Below, in pieces: positions 25,120-35,404 of a stretch of 64,000 nucleotides of DNA; the first letter of the stretch is position 1, and each line of letters starts with the position of its first letter. The notes beneath the pieces were generated by a model. The model made no database searches. It was not told where the DNA came from and worked only from the letters and a program-made list of their open reading frames with translations. This DNA is from Alloascoidea africana (lineage: Eukaryota > Ascomycota > Alloascoideomycetes > Alloascoideales > Alloascoideaceae): assembly GCA_030581615.1 (NCBI GenBank), contig JAKTTT010000005.1:310001-374000 (forward strand), in the 5' to 3' direction. Both the position numbers and the translations under genes were made by a program.

Positions 25120-26237
25120 TTCCCAAATCCAAAGAATAGAATGCTAGAGAAAGAAGAGTACTGGGCAATATAATATGGTAGCTTCAATCCTAACCGACCA
25201 GAGAGCAATACAAATGTAGGGGCTTCAATCGTCTTTATCGGTCAAAAAAGATGGTTAAATAGCAGATTGCGCGAATGGTGAGCAACAGTATAAGAAAGGG
25301 TGAGTGTCTCAAAACAGTTCAGAAACACCACTTCTTGGACCACTCTGCAATTGAAATCCGAAACTTTCTTCAAGAAAACTGAGAGATCTGAGAGAAAAGC
25401 GATGTGAATAATAGAAGCAAGCCATTGTTCATCCAAACACCCAATCTACTGCATTGCTTTTCAGCTTTGTCCACAGTGCTTACAAAAGGAAGTGCCTTGG
25501 TTTTACGCTTAGTGGTTTTGGTTTGAATGGGAAAATTTGAACAGGGCTGTTTCTACGTCCGAAATTACTTGGAAGCTTTACCAATTAATTACAGACAGGA
25601 ATGCGGGCTTTGTAGAATGTTGGTAAACACTACAACGGACATTTTTTTGAGGCCATCACTGAACTTGGATATGGAACTAGCTTTTATTGATACTATTCTA
25701 ATCCAACTGTTTTCCCCAACCGGTTTATGCTTCAAATTTTCGTTCGTGGTGAACAAGAGAAGAAAGATTTTATACCATGTACAGGAATGTTGATGGTCAA
25801 AATTTAATCTTCCAGAAACTTCTCATTCCTAAGCCTGTACTGAGATGAAGAGAAATGTGAAACCTTTATGGTCCATGATTTCTATTTGACTAAAAGCTTA
25901 TATTGCGCCTGCCAAAATTGGCCGTCGAGAAAGCGCAAAGATAAAACAACAGTAATTGATTTTGAGATGACAACGTCATTGATTAAATAACACATATTAA
26001 GATCTGCCACCACATCCAATTACCCCATTCTTTCCAATATCAGAAAACAAGGCTAGTAGCAGTATCAAAAAGACAAACTAAAAATATCAAACCAAAAACA
26101 TAAGACGAACGGCAATAAAAAAAGCGTATCATAAACTAGTAAGTTCGTATCACAAGTGTTCCCAAACGGAGTAAAAGAGGTATAGCAGAGAACCTTTAAA
26201 GTAGAGTTATGGATAGAACATATAAAAATGCAAGGAA
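25120..26237. other. Intergenic, about 1.1 kb
   Basis: Contains an 88-codon ATG-started frame at 25527-25793 (+) with no motif or clear promoter. Otherwise AT-rich and featureless. Confidence 0.4.
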
Positions 26238-27263
26238 CTAATGAAGTTGTCTATCCCTTGTGATTCTGGTATTATGAATCACGAGTTCCTCTTCTTCATC
26301 AGAGCTTAGAGGATGTGGGCTTTCGACCCCGCTGATTGTAAAAACGCCAGCACTTGAGCAGCTTTCACCACTGTTTCGGGGTATTGAGGAACCAGAAACT
26401 CCTGAAAAACTTGGAGGAGCATCTGTGCTACCAACTTCTCTAATTATGAAACTGTCACAATCTGAGCCCGAGGAGTCTTCATCAGAGGCGAAAAAATTAT
26501 GTCTGGATCTTGGTAAGTACATCGCCGAGTGAATGTCGTCCGTCGAGCTAACATCACTGTCTCTAAAGGTTCGTGGGCTGGGCCATGTCGGACAGCTACT
26601 TTCAAAGCCATCAGTTGTTGATCCTGAGGGCTCCAGACCAGGCGCAGTTTTAGAGTTTAGAGATTCTCCGTAAGTGATAACAGATCCAATTTCGTCGCCG
26701 TTATGACAGTAATGGCAATTGCTTGTGTCGGTTTCAAATATACTACTCCCAGTTTCAGAGGTTATGGTACTGGGATGATGGTAGTACTCTGATGATTGCG
26801 AAGACTTGCTTCTCCCCTCACTGCTGCTTCCACCACTACCACTAGGGGCATGTGTATCATCAGATGACAGGTCTGCATTCCAAGGAAGATCAACACGAAG
26901 ATCGTCCAGCTCCGTATTGGAAATTATAGGCTCGCCGTCCCTAGTAATTCCATCTCCATCGCTGGCTCGAGTCGTCGAACTCCTGTTGACTCTGACGCTA
27001 TTTGCACGAATTACTTTCTGCTTTCGGCGATTAGCCAATCTAGTTGCGATCGCAAAGGCCTGCACTTCGATAAGCCGTTCTATATCCTCAATTATTCGGC
27101 CTGACAGTCGTCGTATGTCATCTTTGAAAACAAGACCAAATGATGCACCAAGAATAAGTACGACTTTCGCGTACAGTGGAATAACTATTGATAACACAGC
27201 TAGGTTAGCTGTGTTCCCTCAAAACTAAACGAATGAGAACCGGGGGCACTTACGCAGAGGCAT
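26238..27263 (-). CDS. Acidic, Ser-rich protein with N-terminal hydrophobic segment, two exons, unknown
   Basis: The long frame has no in-frame ATG at its start. A 10-nt coding exon (27263-27254, ATG CCT CTG C) joined by a 69-nt intron (GTAAGT, GCTAAC, ATAG) to 27184-26238 supplies one and gives 318 residues. The protein begins MPLLIPLYAKVVLILGAS, a membrane or signal-anchor segment, continues with a basic, helical part (about 25-65, RRLSGRIIEDIERLIEVQAF and ANRRKQKVIRA) and then about 250 acidic residues rich in Ser, Asp and Gly. It is not recognised. An organelle or ER membrane protein with a long disordered cytosolic tail is the simplest reading. Splice signals are canonical for this genome. 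Confidence 0.65.
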
Positions 27264-29202
27264 ATTCTAAGATTAGAATTTTTGCAAAAATTTTCTATTA
27301 CAATCCTCTTGTTCTACCTTGATGAGCGGTTTAAACCAGAGAATGGCAAGGAGTTGGCGTTTGTGGGAAATGAGTGAAATGAGAAGTGAGAAGAATAGTG
27401 CTCATTATATCACGTGATACTCTTGCATACATAAGTCTAACCAACAGCCCAGAAACAGTTGTACGACTGACCAATGCAACTTCTCTTTCGCTAAGGATGG
27501 TTCCCGGAACCCAAAGAATAAGGGATTGTGAAGACTAAAGCGAGGGGTTATGCTATATCAGCACAGAGGAGGAGGGTTCTCAAGAGTTACGAGTTGAAGC
27601 CTGGCAAGGAGATGCCGTAAGTGGGTGATGTGAAACCACCCAACCGAACACTAGGAGCCATACAGTGGTCTTGACTTGTTGGCGATCAGTTACTGTTGGT
27701 TACTATTATCCCAATTGTGTATAGGTTAGTCTTCCCTCTTGGATGCCACTTTTACGCTCTAATAGTGAGTAAAATCTTAACGCCAATTGAAGCGTTGCAC
27801 TGCTGATGGTTCCCAGCCCCTGCTGGTTTGGATAGCGCTAGGGTTTGCTAATTATGGTTTGGTCCATCCTTGTGGCTAAGCTTCAAGATTGCCAGCATAC
27901 CATGATCCTGTTGATGCTAGTAGGCGTGTGGCATTGCGCTGTCACATTGTCAGCTGTGGTTTGATTGTAGCAAGATTTCAGATCTGTATCTTCTAGACTA
28001 GATAGTGATACATTGTACTAAGCCTTCTCCTAGGAGTGACGACTTATCTCAAAATCAGTGCCGTGCCTTCAAAGTTGTGTCTCCTTGGAGAACCAGACTC
28101 CTATAAATTTTATGAAAACAGCATCGTATTTGTCGGTTCTATTTATACTACTGGCATTCGAATGTTTCACTTGATATAGAGTGGCCTGGTACCAGGCCAC
28201 TCTATATAGAAGAAATCTTTTTTCTATCGCAATTCAGCCTTTATACCGGCGAATGAGCAAGCCCATGGTTCCCCCTTAACTCTCGAGTCTCCAAAAGTTT
28301 TTATTCAGAATATGGGTGACAGACTCTATGCACGGGGTTCTTTCCTGTAGTACATGATCTTTCATTGCCCAATTAATTGCTGTTTTTCCCAGGCAATATT
28401 GCTTCCAAAACCCAGATAAAAATAGTGGCTATAAAAGTCAAGAAAGCTGAAAAAAATGATGTATTTTCTATTTTTGGAGATAGATATCTATCATTTTTTT
28501 TTTACCTGATTATTGTTCTTCTCTTGATTACGCACACGTGCATGCTTGAAAATGCTTATACATACTTTGAATGATTACTAGGCCATTTTTGCTTTATTTC
28601 TGTGGGAAAGGAGAGCTCTATTTCTTCTGAGAGCATTTCTTTTGTATTAGCTCGTTTGCGGTTCTTGCGTTTAAAGAAATACCCTCCTCTAAAGAGTAGC
28701 ACCTATACTGAATGTGACTCTCTGTAAATACCTGTTCTCTTTCTTTTCTAAATTTTCTAAGAATTATCAATACTGGTGTACTCTGTGGCTTACTAGAGTC
28801 ACATTACATCAACATTTATTCACTTAAGTCTACCATTTAATAAGTTCTTGAACTACACAAAAGATCCAGAATATTTGACATTTGACAATCCTTTACAACT
28901 GATTTTGCTCCCGTTTTGAGTGAATGGGCTTCTATAAGTCGAATGTAAATTCACTTTCCGAGGAATTGTAGTTTGTTGGCGTAGGATTTGAGGGATTGCA
29001 AAAAACATCGAAAAGATTTTAGTGAATTCGGTTCTCTATGCCTGATAGGCACCTTTCATGATTTGAAATAGCCACCAATGATCATGTCTAGCGATTACTA
29101 GACTCCAACCTCCATATAACACCTTGGAGCCTCTTTGAATCTAGTTTATATAAACATACCTTCTCTTTTCTCTACTGTAGGAAGTCAAGCTCTAATAGAT
29201 TA
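27264..29202. other. Gene-poor region left of the LTR fossils
   Basis: No convincing coding frame. Contains a perfect palindrome (28174-28207). A TATA-like, CT-rich stretch at about 29145-29200 resembles the middle part of the LTR that follows and may be an older fragment of a similar element. Confidence 0.4.
28174..28207. repeat. Perfect 34-bp palindrome
   Basis: The left half is ATATAGAGTGGCCTGGT and the right half is its exact reverse complement, with no spacer. The centre is GGTACC. Confidence 0.9.
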
Positions 29203-29439
29203 TGTTACAATGAGATGGCTTATCACACACAAGGACTGTCTAACTACTTTTGGTATGTAAGCCAGCCACTCTCTGAGATCAAGCCAACCTCTTACTAACC
29301 ACCTTAATTGTCAACTACATAGTTCCCTCTATATAAGAGGAGTTCTTCTCTCATTTTCTAATAGATCAAGCTTTATACAGACTACTTTTACGGGCAAAAC
29401 TCCTAACAAACTAGATTCTGTCATCTAGCAAGTATAACG
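29203..29439 (+). mobile_element. Solo LTR fossil, copy 1 (LTR retrotransposon)
   Basis: About 237 bp beginning TGTTA. It contains a TATA-type core (CTATATAAGAGGAG) as LTR promoters do. It is closely matched in reverse orientation by 29664-29878. No open gag/pol frame lies beside it and no clear flanking duplication was seen, so it is treated as a solo remnant. The position within 1.1 kb of a tRNA gene fits Ty1/copia- or Ty3-type target preference. The family is not resolved. Confidence 0.6.
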
Positions 29440-29663
29440 CACCTACAGCCAATTAAATCATTCATTAGCCCATACCTTACCATAATCACTAACCGTTTTT
29501 GGGGTCTTACTTTGTCATCCAAAGCCATGTAAAACGTATTCATGGCGTACAATTTCCAATATTTCTCTTATTTCCTGTTTCATGCCCAACATCAAGTCAG
29601 TCTCTTTCAAGGGTTCTGACTTGGTCGTGGATATGAATAAAATAAAGAGAGAAAACTTGAAAA

Positions 29664-29878
29664 TGTTATCCTTGCTAGATGACAGAATCTAGTTTGTTAG
29701 GAGTTTTGTCCGTAAAAGTAGTCTGTATAAAGCTTGATCTATTAGAAAATGAGAGAAGAACTCCTCTTATATAGACAGAACTATGTAGTTAACAATTAAG
29801 GTGGTTGGTAAGAGGCTGGCTTGCATACCAAAAGTAGTGAGACAATCTAGATGTGTGATAAGTCATCTCATTTTAACA
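29664..29878 (-). mobile_element. Solo LTR fossil, copy 2, opposite orientation
   Basis: About 215 bp. Read on the minus strand it starts TGTTA and ends TAACA, the inverted TG...CA ends expected of an LTR. High similarity to copy 1 over nearly all its length suggests moderately recent common origin. The 224 bp between the two copies shows no recognisable element coding. Confidence 0.65.
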
Positions 29879-29995
29879 AAGTGGAAGTTTTCACAACTAG
29901 CAGTATAATAGGGCCTTCGTTATTTGAGCGTTTTCTGTAAGAAAGAGTTCAAAAATTAAAAATCATATAAGAACACTAGTCCAGTCTAGCTGTTC

Positions 29996-30177
29996 TCACC
30001 TTTCTTTGATTTTCTTCTTTTTCTTGTCTTTGTCCCCTTTGCCTTTAGGGAGACCAGGCTCTTTAATGATATCTAAATCAACTATACATCATGCTAATTG
30101 CACTTAAAACAATCAATATTCTTCTTACCAAATATTAAGGTCTTTCTAATGAAGATGCTACCAATGTGCAGGTTCAT
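29996..30177 (-). CDS. Candidate small spliced Lys-rich frame (speculative)
   Basis: Exon 30177-30129, a possible 56-nt intron (GTAAGA...TTTAG) and exon 30072-29996 would give 41 residues ending in a strongly basic stretch (KGKGDKDKKKKK). No good CTAAC branch site is present in the intron. A further donor-like GTGAGA and an acceptor near 29930 could extend it towards the LTR. It may be the truncated end of a gene or chance. Confidence 0.2.
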
Positions 30178-30274
30178 TTTCAAACAAACACTTCGTGCCA
30201 CATGTTTACATACTCTGAAGAAGCATCACATCCAGCAGATCAGATAAAGTATGTATTTTCACAAATAAAGAACT

Positions 30275-30357
30275 GGCAATCTGGCCGAGTTGGTCTAAGG
30301 CGTCAGGTTAAGGTCCTGATCTCTTCGGAGGCCTGGGTTCGAATCCCAGGGTTGTCA
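30275..30357 (+). tRNA. tRNA-Leu (anticodon AAG)
   Basis: 83 nt with all class II parts. The acceptor stem is GGCAATC (30275-30281) with GGTTGTC (30350-30356). The D arm is GCCGAGTTGGTCTAAGGC. The anticodon stem TCAGG/CCTGA encloses loop TTAAGGT, so the anticodon is AAG. There is a long variable arm (CTCTTCGGAG), T arm CTGGGTTCGAATCCCAG and discriminator A. No intron. AAG reads CUU/CUC leucine codons after wobble modification; S. cerevisiae uses other leucine isoacceptors. Confidence 0.95.
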
Positions 30358-30360
30358 TTA

Positions 30361-30365
30361 TTTTT
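30361..30365 (+). terminator. RNA polymerase III terminator
   Basis: A run of five T residues starts 4 nt after the tRNA 3' end, the usual Pol III stop. Confidence 0.75.
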
Positions 30366-30858
30366 CGTTATCTATCTTTTTTGAAGATCTTGAATCAACG
30401 TTAAACTCGTTTTAAAACAGAGACTTTATACAAAATCTTATCCGCACCCAACGCTGGTTCTTTTTCCATAAATGAGTAGTTTCGATCCAAGACAACCAGA
30501 CTATTTCCTCTATGTTTATCATTTAAAAAGACCAAGCAACTTTTAGTTGTTCATACATCTGAACAAAAATCCATTAAGTTATTTACTATAAAAACTGTTT
30601 TGTTCCTCGGCCGTTCATTAAACGCTTCAAATCGTTCCCCGCATTCAATTGTCAATAAAGCTTATATCCCGGATGCAGCTACTTTCCGGGTACCGGAACA
30701 GCTATGCGTTTGCACAGCAGACGACAGATCAGATCAGATAACTAAACAAGTGGTACAAAATACTGGCGGGATGCAAAAAATTCTAGTGATGGAAGCAAGA
30801 GATGTATTTGAACTAGCAAAAAGAAATACTTACTGCAAATCTACTAAACACTAATTCT
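30366..30858. other. Intergenic
   Basis: About 490 bp between the tRNA and the 3' end of the acyl-CoA ligase gene. No ATG-started gene or repeat recognised. Confidence 0.45.
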
Positions 30859-32493
30859 CTATAGCCGGGGCTTAAATGCGTATCCATAAATCTTATCACC
30901 TTTTCTATCTTTCAACTCTCTTCGCAGCAGTTTGCCATAAGTGTTTCTAGGGAGCTTGTCGATGACAATTATGCCTCCCCAAAGTCTCTTGAATTTTGCA
31001 ACTTTAGAGTCAAACCACTTCTTAATCTCCAATGGGTCTCCTTTACCATTCTTGAGGACAATGAAAGCAGTAGGTAATTCTGTGCCTTCATCAATCATAG
31101 ACACGCCAATAACACCAGCATCTGCAACATCTGGATGATCCAAAAGAATTCCTTCCAATTCAGCAGGTGCAACTTGATTGCCATAGGACTTGATAAGTTC
31201 CTTTGCTCTATCGACAATGTACCACCATCCGTTCTCATCAACCCTAGCAATATCTCCCGTAATGAAAAAGCCATCATCGGTAAATGCCTCTTTGTTGGCT
31301 TGAGGGTTATTAAGGTATCCCTTCATAACATGAGGTCCACGAAGACAGAGATTGCCGTTGACGCCCGCTGGCAATTCATTCCCATTCTCATCTATCATTT
31401 TTGCTTCTTCATTAGAAACCATCTCGCCGATACTGGCAGGGTCAAAGCTCTTCGCTGTTGGATTCGGAACATGGGTTGTTGGGGACGTTTCTGTAAGCCC
31501 ATATCCTTGAACTATAGTGAGGTCCAACTTTAGTCTCTCCTTGACCTTGTTAATCAAGTTTATCGACAATGGGCCACTTCCAGATGAAAGGAAAGTCAGA
31601 GTTTTTGTAATGTCCATATACTTGTCAACTAGAGGATGCTTGGCCAATTGCACAATCATAGCGGGGACCATTGCAGAGTGCGTAATCTTGTACTTGATAG
31701 TCCATTTGAGAAAATCTTCGAGAATGAACTTTTCGAATATAACACCTGGAGTTCCCGAATAAATACCTTGAAACACATGAGAACTAAGACCGTAAATATG
31801 TGTTATTGGTAAAACGATAGCCTTAACTGGCGGTTGCTTTGGAGGAAGAGTCTTGAAGGTCTGAACCTTTTGTTGAATGTTGCAGCCAATGTTCGCATGG
31901 GTTAACATGACTCCTTTTGGAGTTCCACTTGTCCCCGATGAAAAACAAATGTAGGCGACCTTGTGAATAGCCTCATCCTTGGACAGCTTGACGGCTTCCA
32001 ATCTTTCTTTGGGACCCAAAAGACGGACATCATCAGCCAATTGCTCGATAGTCAAAATTCGTGAATCAGGCACATCCCTTTGAATTTGTTGCGATTCCAA
32101 GATTTGTTTAGACATTTTTTCTCTTGTAATGACAAACTTGGCCTTGGACACATGAATTTGGTGGCTCAATTCCGTCGCAGCATAGTTCACATTTGACGGG
32201 GAGATGGTTGCTCCTATCGAGAGCAGTGCATAATGTAGAGGAACAGAAAAAAGATGCGTAGTCGTGCTAAACACGACTACATCGTCGTCCTCAACGCCGT
32301 ATTTTTTGTTCAAGACCCACGCAAATTTGGCAGCAAACTCGTAAATTTGACTGAAAGTCAGAGAATCTCCCGTTGGTCCATCAATCATCAATTCCTTGTC
32401 GGGGGAATTGGCTCCAGGGCCAGTTTTCATCACATTGACCAGATTTCCATAGATGAAGTCGATATCAGGGTATGGAGACTTGTAGATGACCAT
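30859..32493 (-). CDS. 4-coumarate-CoA-ligase-like acyl/aryl-CoA synthetase
   Basis: 544 residues in one exon, the normal length of the ANL superfamily 4CL branch. The AMP/ATP loop is SSGTSGTPKG (185-194). Later come GYGLTETSPTTH, the hinge YIVDRAKELIKSYG and the catalytic Lys in LPRNTYGKLLRREL. It activates a carboxylic acid to an acyl-adenylate and then a CoA thioester. The protein ends KPRL; PRL is a weak PTS1-like tripeptide, so peroxisomal location is possible. Oleaginous early yeasts such as Yarrowia carry families of such peroxisomal ligases for fatty or aromatic acids (known). The substrate here is unknown. A TATA box lies 90 bp upstream and a sterol-element-like site about 315 bp upstream. 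Confidence 0.9.
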   Translation of the reverse strand: MVIYKSPYPDIDFIYGNLVNVMKTGPGANSPDKELMIDGPTGDSLTFSQIYEFAAKFAWVLNKKYGVEDDDVVVFSTTTHLFSVPLHYALLSIGATISPSNVNYAATELSHQIHVSKAKFVITREKMSKQILESQQIQRDVPDSRILTIEQLADDVRLLGPKERLEAVKLSKDEAIHKVAYICFSSGTSGTPKGVMLTHANIGCNIQQKVQTFKTLPPKQPPVKAIVLPITHIYGLSSHVFQGIYSGTPGVIFEKFILEDFLKWTIKYKITHSAMVPAMIVQLAKHPLVDKYMDITKTLTFLSSGSGPLSINLINKVKERLKLDLTIVQGYGLTETSPTTHVPNPTAKSFDPASIGEMVSNEEAKMIDENGNELPAGVNGNLCLRGPHVMKGYLNNPQANKEAFTDDGFFITGDIARVDENGWWYIVDRAKELIKSYGNQVAPAELEGILLDHPDVADAGVIGVSMIDEGTELPTAFIVLKNGKGDPLEIKKWFDSKVAKFKRLWGGIIVIDKLPRNTYGKLLRRELKDRKGDKIYGYAFKPRL

Positions 32494-32581
32494 TGCGGAA
32501 AATCCGGTTGATTGAAGAAGCGCAAAAGCAGAAGTGAGAAAAGAAGAAGAGGCCTCGAGGTGCGAAAACCACCACTGTCTT

Positions 32582-32589
32582 TTTATATA
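32582..32589 (-). promoter_or_regulatory. TATA box of the acyl-CoA ligase gene
   Basis: TATATAAA on the minus strand, about 90 bp before the ATG at 32493. Confidence 0.6.
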
Positions 32590-32806
32590 GGAGGATGGAT
32601 AGAGTCGCAGTGGGGTACTAAACCCCGCCGCCGAGCTTTACGTTCGGAGAAGGCTCTTCTGGTAAAGCAACCTTCTCTAGAAGTGCCTCAAAATCATCCC
32701 TACCTTTATTCCAGGCTCCAGGGTGGGTTCGTGGAAAATTCAGGACTTGACCGGGAGGGAATTTCAACACCGATGTTCAAGCAAGTCATCTTTCACGCAA
32801 CCGCAA

Positions 32807-32816
32807 ATCACCCCAG
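32807..32816. promoter_or_regulatory. Sterol-regulatory-element-like site
   Basis: ATCACCCCAG matches the mammalian SRE-1 decamer ATCACCCCAC at nine of ten bases. It lies upstream of the acyl-CoA ligase. A SCAP gene in the same window shows the organism probably has an SREBP. Binding is not shown. Confidence 0.3.
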
Positions 32817-32954
32817 CATGGATATATGGGGCCTGTCCTGGAGAACAAGATCTCGTGGAATCGATATTGAAGCGATTGAAAAAGGCATACCCCGCAGTCG
32901 AGAGGTTGCAAGAAGTTTATTAGCTATCTGTTTAATTTCTGTTCCACTAACAGC

Positions 32955-32995
32955 GGCTGTTGGCTGTTGGCTGTTGGCTGTTGGCTGTTGGCTGT
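32955..32995. repeat. Heptanucleotide tandem repeat GGCTGTT, about 6 copies
   Basis: Five exact units and a partial sixth. Related in period and GGCT core to the array at 48391-48446. Confidence 0.9.
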
Positions 32996-35404
32996 CCCGG
33001 AACAAGCTTTAATGTGTATCAACTGCTCAGTCTGTTGAGTCTTGAGTGGCTAACCTTCCACGAGGCTTGAATACTATTCCAATTGATTCAACGTGTGGTT
33101 CATTTTTCACAGCACTACAAAGATAAACAATTGTACCTTCCTCCTAGGCAAAATTTCCTTCTATTCTGTCCCCGCCGTGGAGCAAAAGTAAAGAGAAATG
33201 TTTAAAGTTAGTCAGAAGAAATCCAAGCGATGTTTCCGTGTTCTCATATTCTAGTGAAAATCTTAATAGACCTATAGAATAGTAGGGAGGGTAATCTTTG
33301 ACGCCCTTCACTGTTAACTAGGTAGATGAACACTGAACCATCAACATGGACTTGACTGTGGGGTGAATAGAAAGCACGTTGCTCTCACAAGAGTGTATAG
33401 AATGCAACCGCTTCGACAGAAAGCATGATTAGGATTGCACATTTATCTTCCTACCTCTTCAGCAGTCTGATGGTAAAAGATGTGTACCATTTTTTGTCAA
33501 AAACCGTAACCACGCCTCTGCCATTTATTCTTCTTGCTTTTTAGTATGTAATGGCATTTCGAACAGGTGAAAAAGCAAGCCTATTTAGAACGGTTGAAAT
33601 CAGGAATTCAAATCTTATCTGTCTGGCACTAAGTGACACTTTAGATCCTATTTAAGCCAATAGAATCATTCATGCTTTCTCCAAGTAGAACAAGAGAAAT
33701 TTCAAGGAAAGAAAATTTCGGGTAAATGTTTAAAGTCATTATATTAAAATGAACTTGGTTGATAGACTACTCTCTTTCTGTCTTTTCGGCAAACCAATGC
33801 TGTAATATTTTCTTTTGTTCTTAGTCCCTTGAATAGGAGAAAAAAACAAAAATCTGTTGGATGTGGTGTTATTAAATAACAATTTGCTCATGTCCAGTAA
33901 AAGGACTATAAAGCAGATCAGTAAACACTTCCATCAGTACTTTACAATTTCATATTTTGTTGACTCCTCCCCAGACAAGCAAGGGTCCGAAGCCAGTCCC
34001 TTTAGTTGAACACCCTGAACGAAACGAGTAGCATTAACTTGTTGTATCAAACGATTTGCATTTGTTAAACCAGAAATATTGGCGGTGTTTAAAAGAATAT
34101 TTAATATCAGACGTCTACGGTGTCAAGAAAAGAAAGTTTCTACTTTGAAGATGAAAAATCGGAAGAACAAAAGCTTCATTGTGTCGTTTCCATCTTTTCT
34201 AGAATTTGATGTATAACACTCCATTAATACAGAAAATTGATCCAAACCATCACAGAAAATATGTTGGGAAGCATCAGTCCTAACCCTCATCAAGTTTTGG
34301 TTAGTTCTTCAAGGTCTTTTTCGAGCATGGATACTTCTTGACTTTCCGATTCAGTTTTGCAAGGTAACCCGATTTGGTAAATATTTTATTATTATTTCAT
34401 AGATTTCTAAAACATGCCTTCCAGCAGTGATGAATCTTTATTTTTCTGGTAGTCGGTAAATTTGCTCAAGGAATGCAAACTAGCCACCTTGAGGCATTCT
34501 GGTGGCTAACTGTTCTTCCGAAAAGGCTTCGTCATTGTCAAGTACTTTCATAGTATTTACCCTGCAATAGAAGTAGTCTCGCGTAGTTTGGCCAAACTGG
34601 TAGCTAATCTGGACCAAAATACAGCTCAAAGTATGAGAACCAAAATCAAATATTTTTCATTCTGGGGTAGGGCTGTCTACTATTGTGACATCTTAAAGAA
34701 CACCCGATGTAATGCAGACTTGCTCTTGTCAAAACTGCCTAAAAGGCCTTTCTGCATGTAAGCATTACCTGCAGGATATCTGAAAGCTGAAAGGAAATTA
34801 AGGGATTACATTTAGAGTCAGGTATTTTCATTGCACAGATTTCTAGAAGATTTGGACCCAACTCTTGTTTAATAAAACAGAACTTTGGTTCTGATGCATA
34901 CTTTTCCCCCAAACTCGGCACATCTTTTCTTTTTTATTCTTGTCATTAGACAAGTGCCGCTCACGCTATTGTAAAAAAACAGAAAAGAAATAAATGCTCA
35001 TTCAAAGCTGTTTTCTATTGACAAGTCTTTGATGATCCAGTCGGGCGTTGCGCTTCAAGTATAGATTCTTCTCTAATTTGCTCGTTTATCCCTTCTCTGT
35101 CACAATGGACCATCTTACGATACAAACACGGCTCTGTATAATGTGACAATCAAGTAGGAGCATTTATTTTGATAGAATGTTTTTTTGGGAAATTGATTCC
35201 TTTGTAATTTCTCACCTTGGTCAAATCATATTCTTACCGCTGGGTTTCTGTAGCTTTGGAAAATCACAAGACATCAATATAAAAATGATGATTTCCCTAT
35301 CTATTTATGAAACTATTCACTGCTCTTAATCAATATAGCAATTAATACTTAACTTCTTTCTTTAACGCCAAGCTTATTTGTTTACTCTTTTGCTAACAAA
35401 CATC

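Larger units (their letters stand above)
32494..35404. other. 2.9-kb region between the ligase and the repeat-protein gene
   Basis: The first 500 bp, GC-richer, hold the ligase promoter; a 166-codon frame there (32512-33012, +) runs over the TATA box and heptamer array and is not credible. From 33.0 to 35.4 kb the DNA is AT-rich without recognisable genes. Confidence 0.5.

Noticed and set aside
28713-28803. TGTGACTCT ... AGAGTCACA inverted ends 91 bp apart
   Set aside because: Nine-base match with TG...CA form, but no TATA core, no second copy in the window and no flanking duplication; could be chance.
32955-32995. Telomere-like repeat
   Set aside because: GGCTGTT does not resemble known yeast telomere units and lies inside a normal gene region; a simple tandem repeat is enough.
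32512-33012. 166-codon plus-strand frame upstream of the ligase gene
   Set aside because: It crosses the ligase TATA box, includes the heptamer array and has no motif; best seen as promoter DNA.
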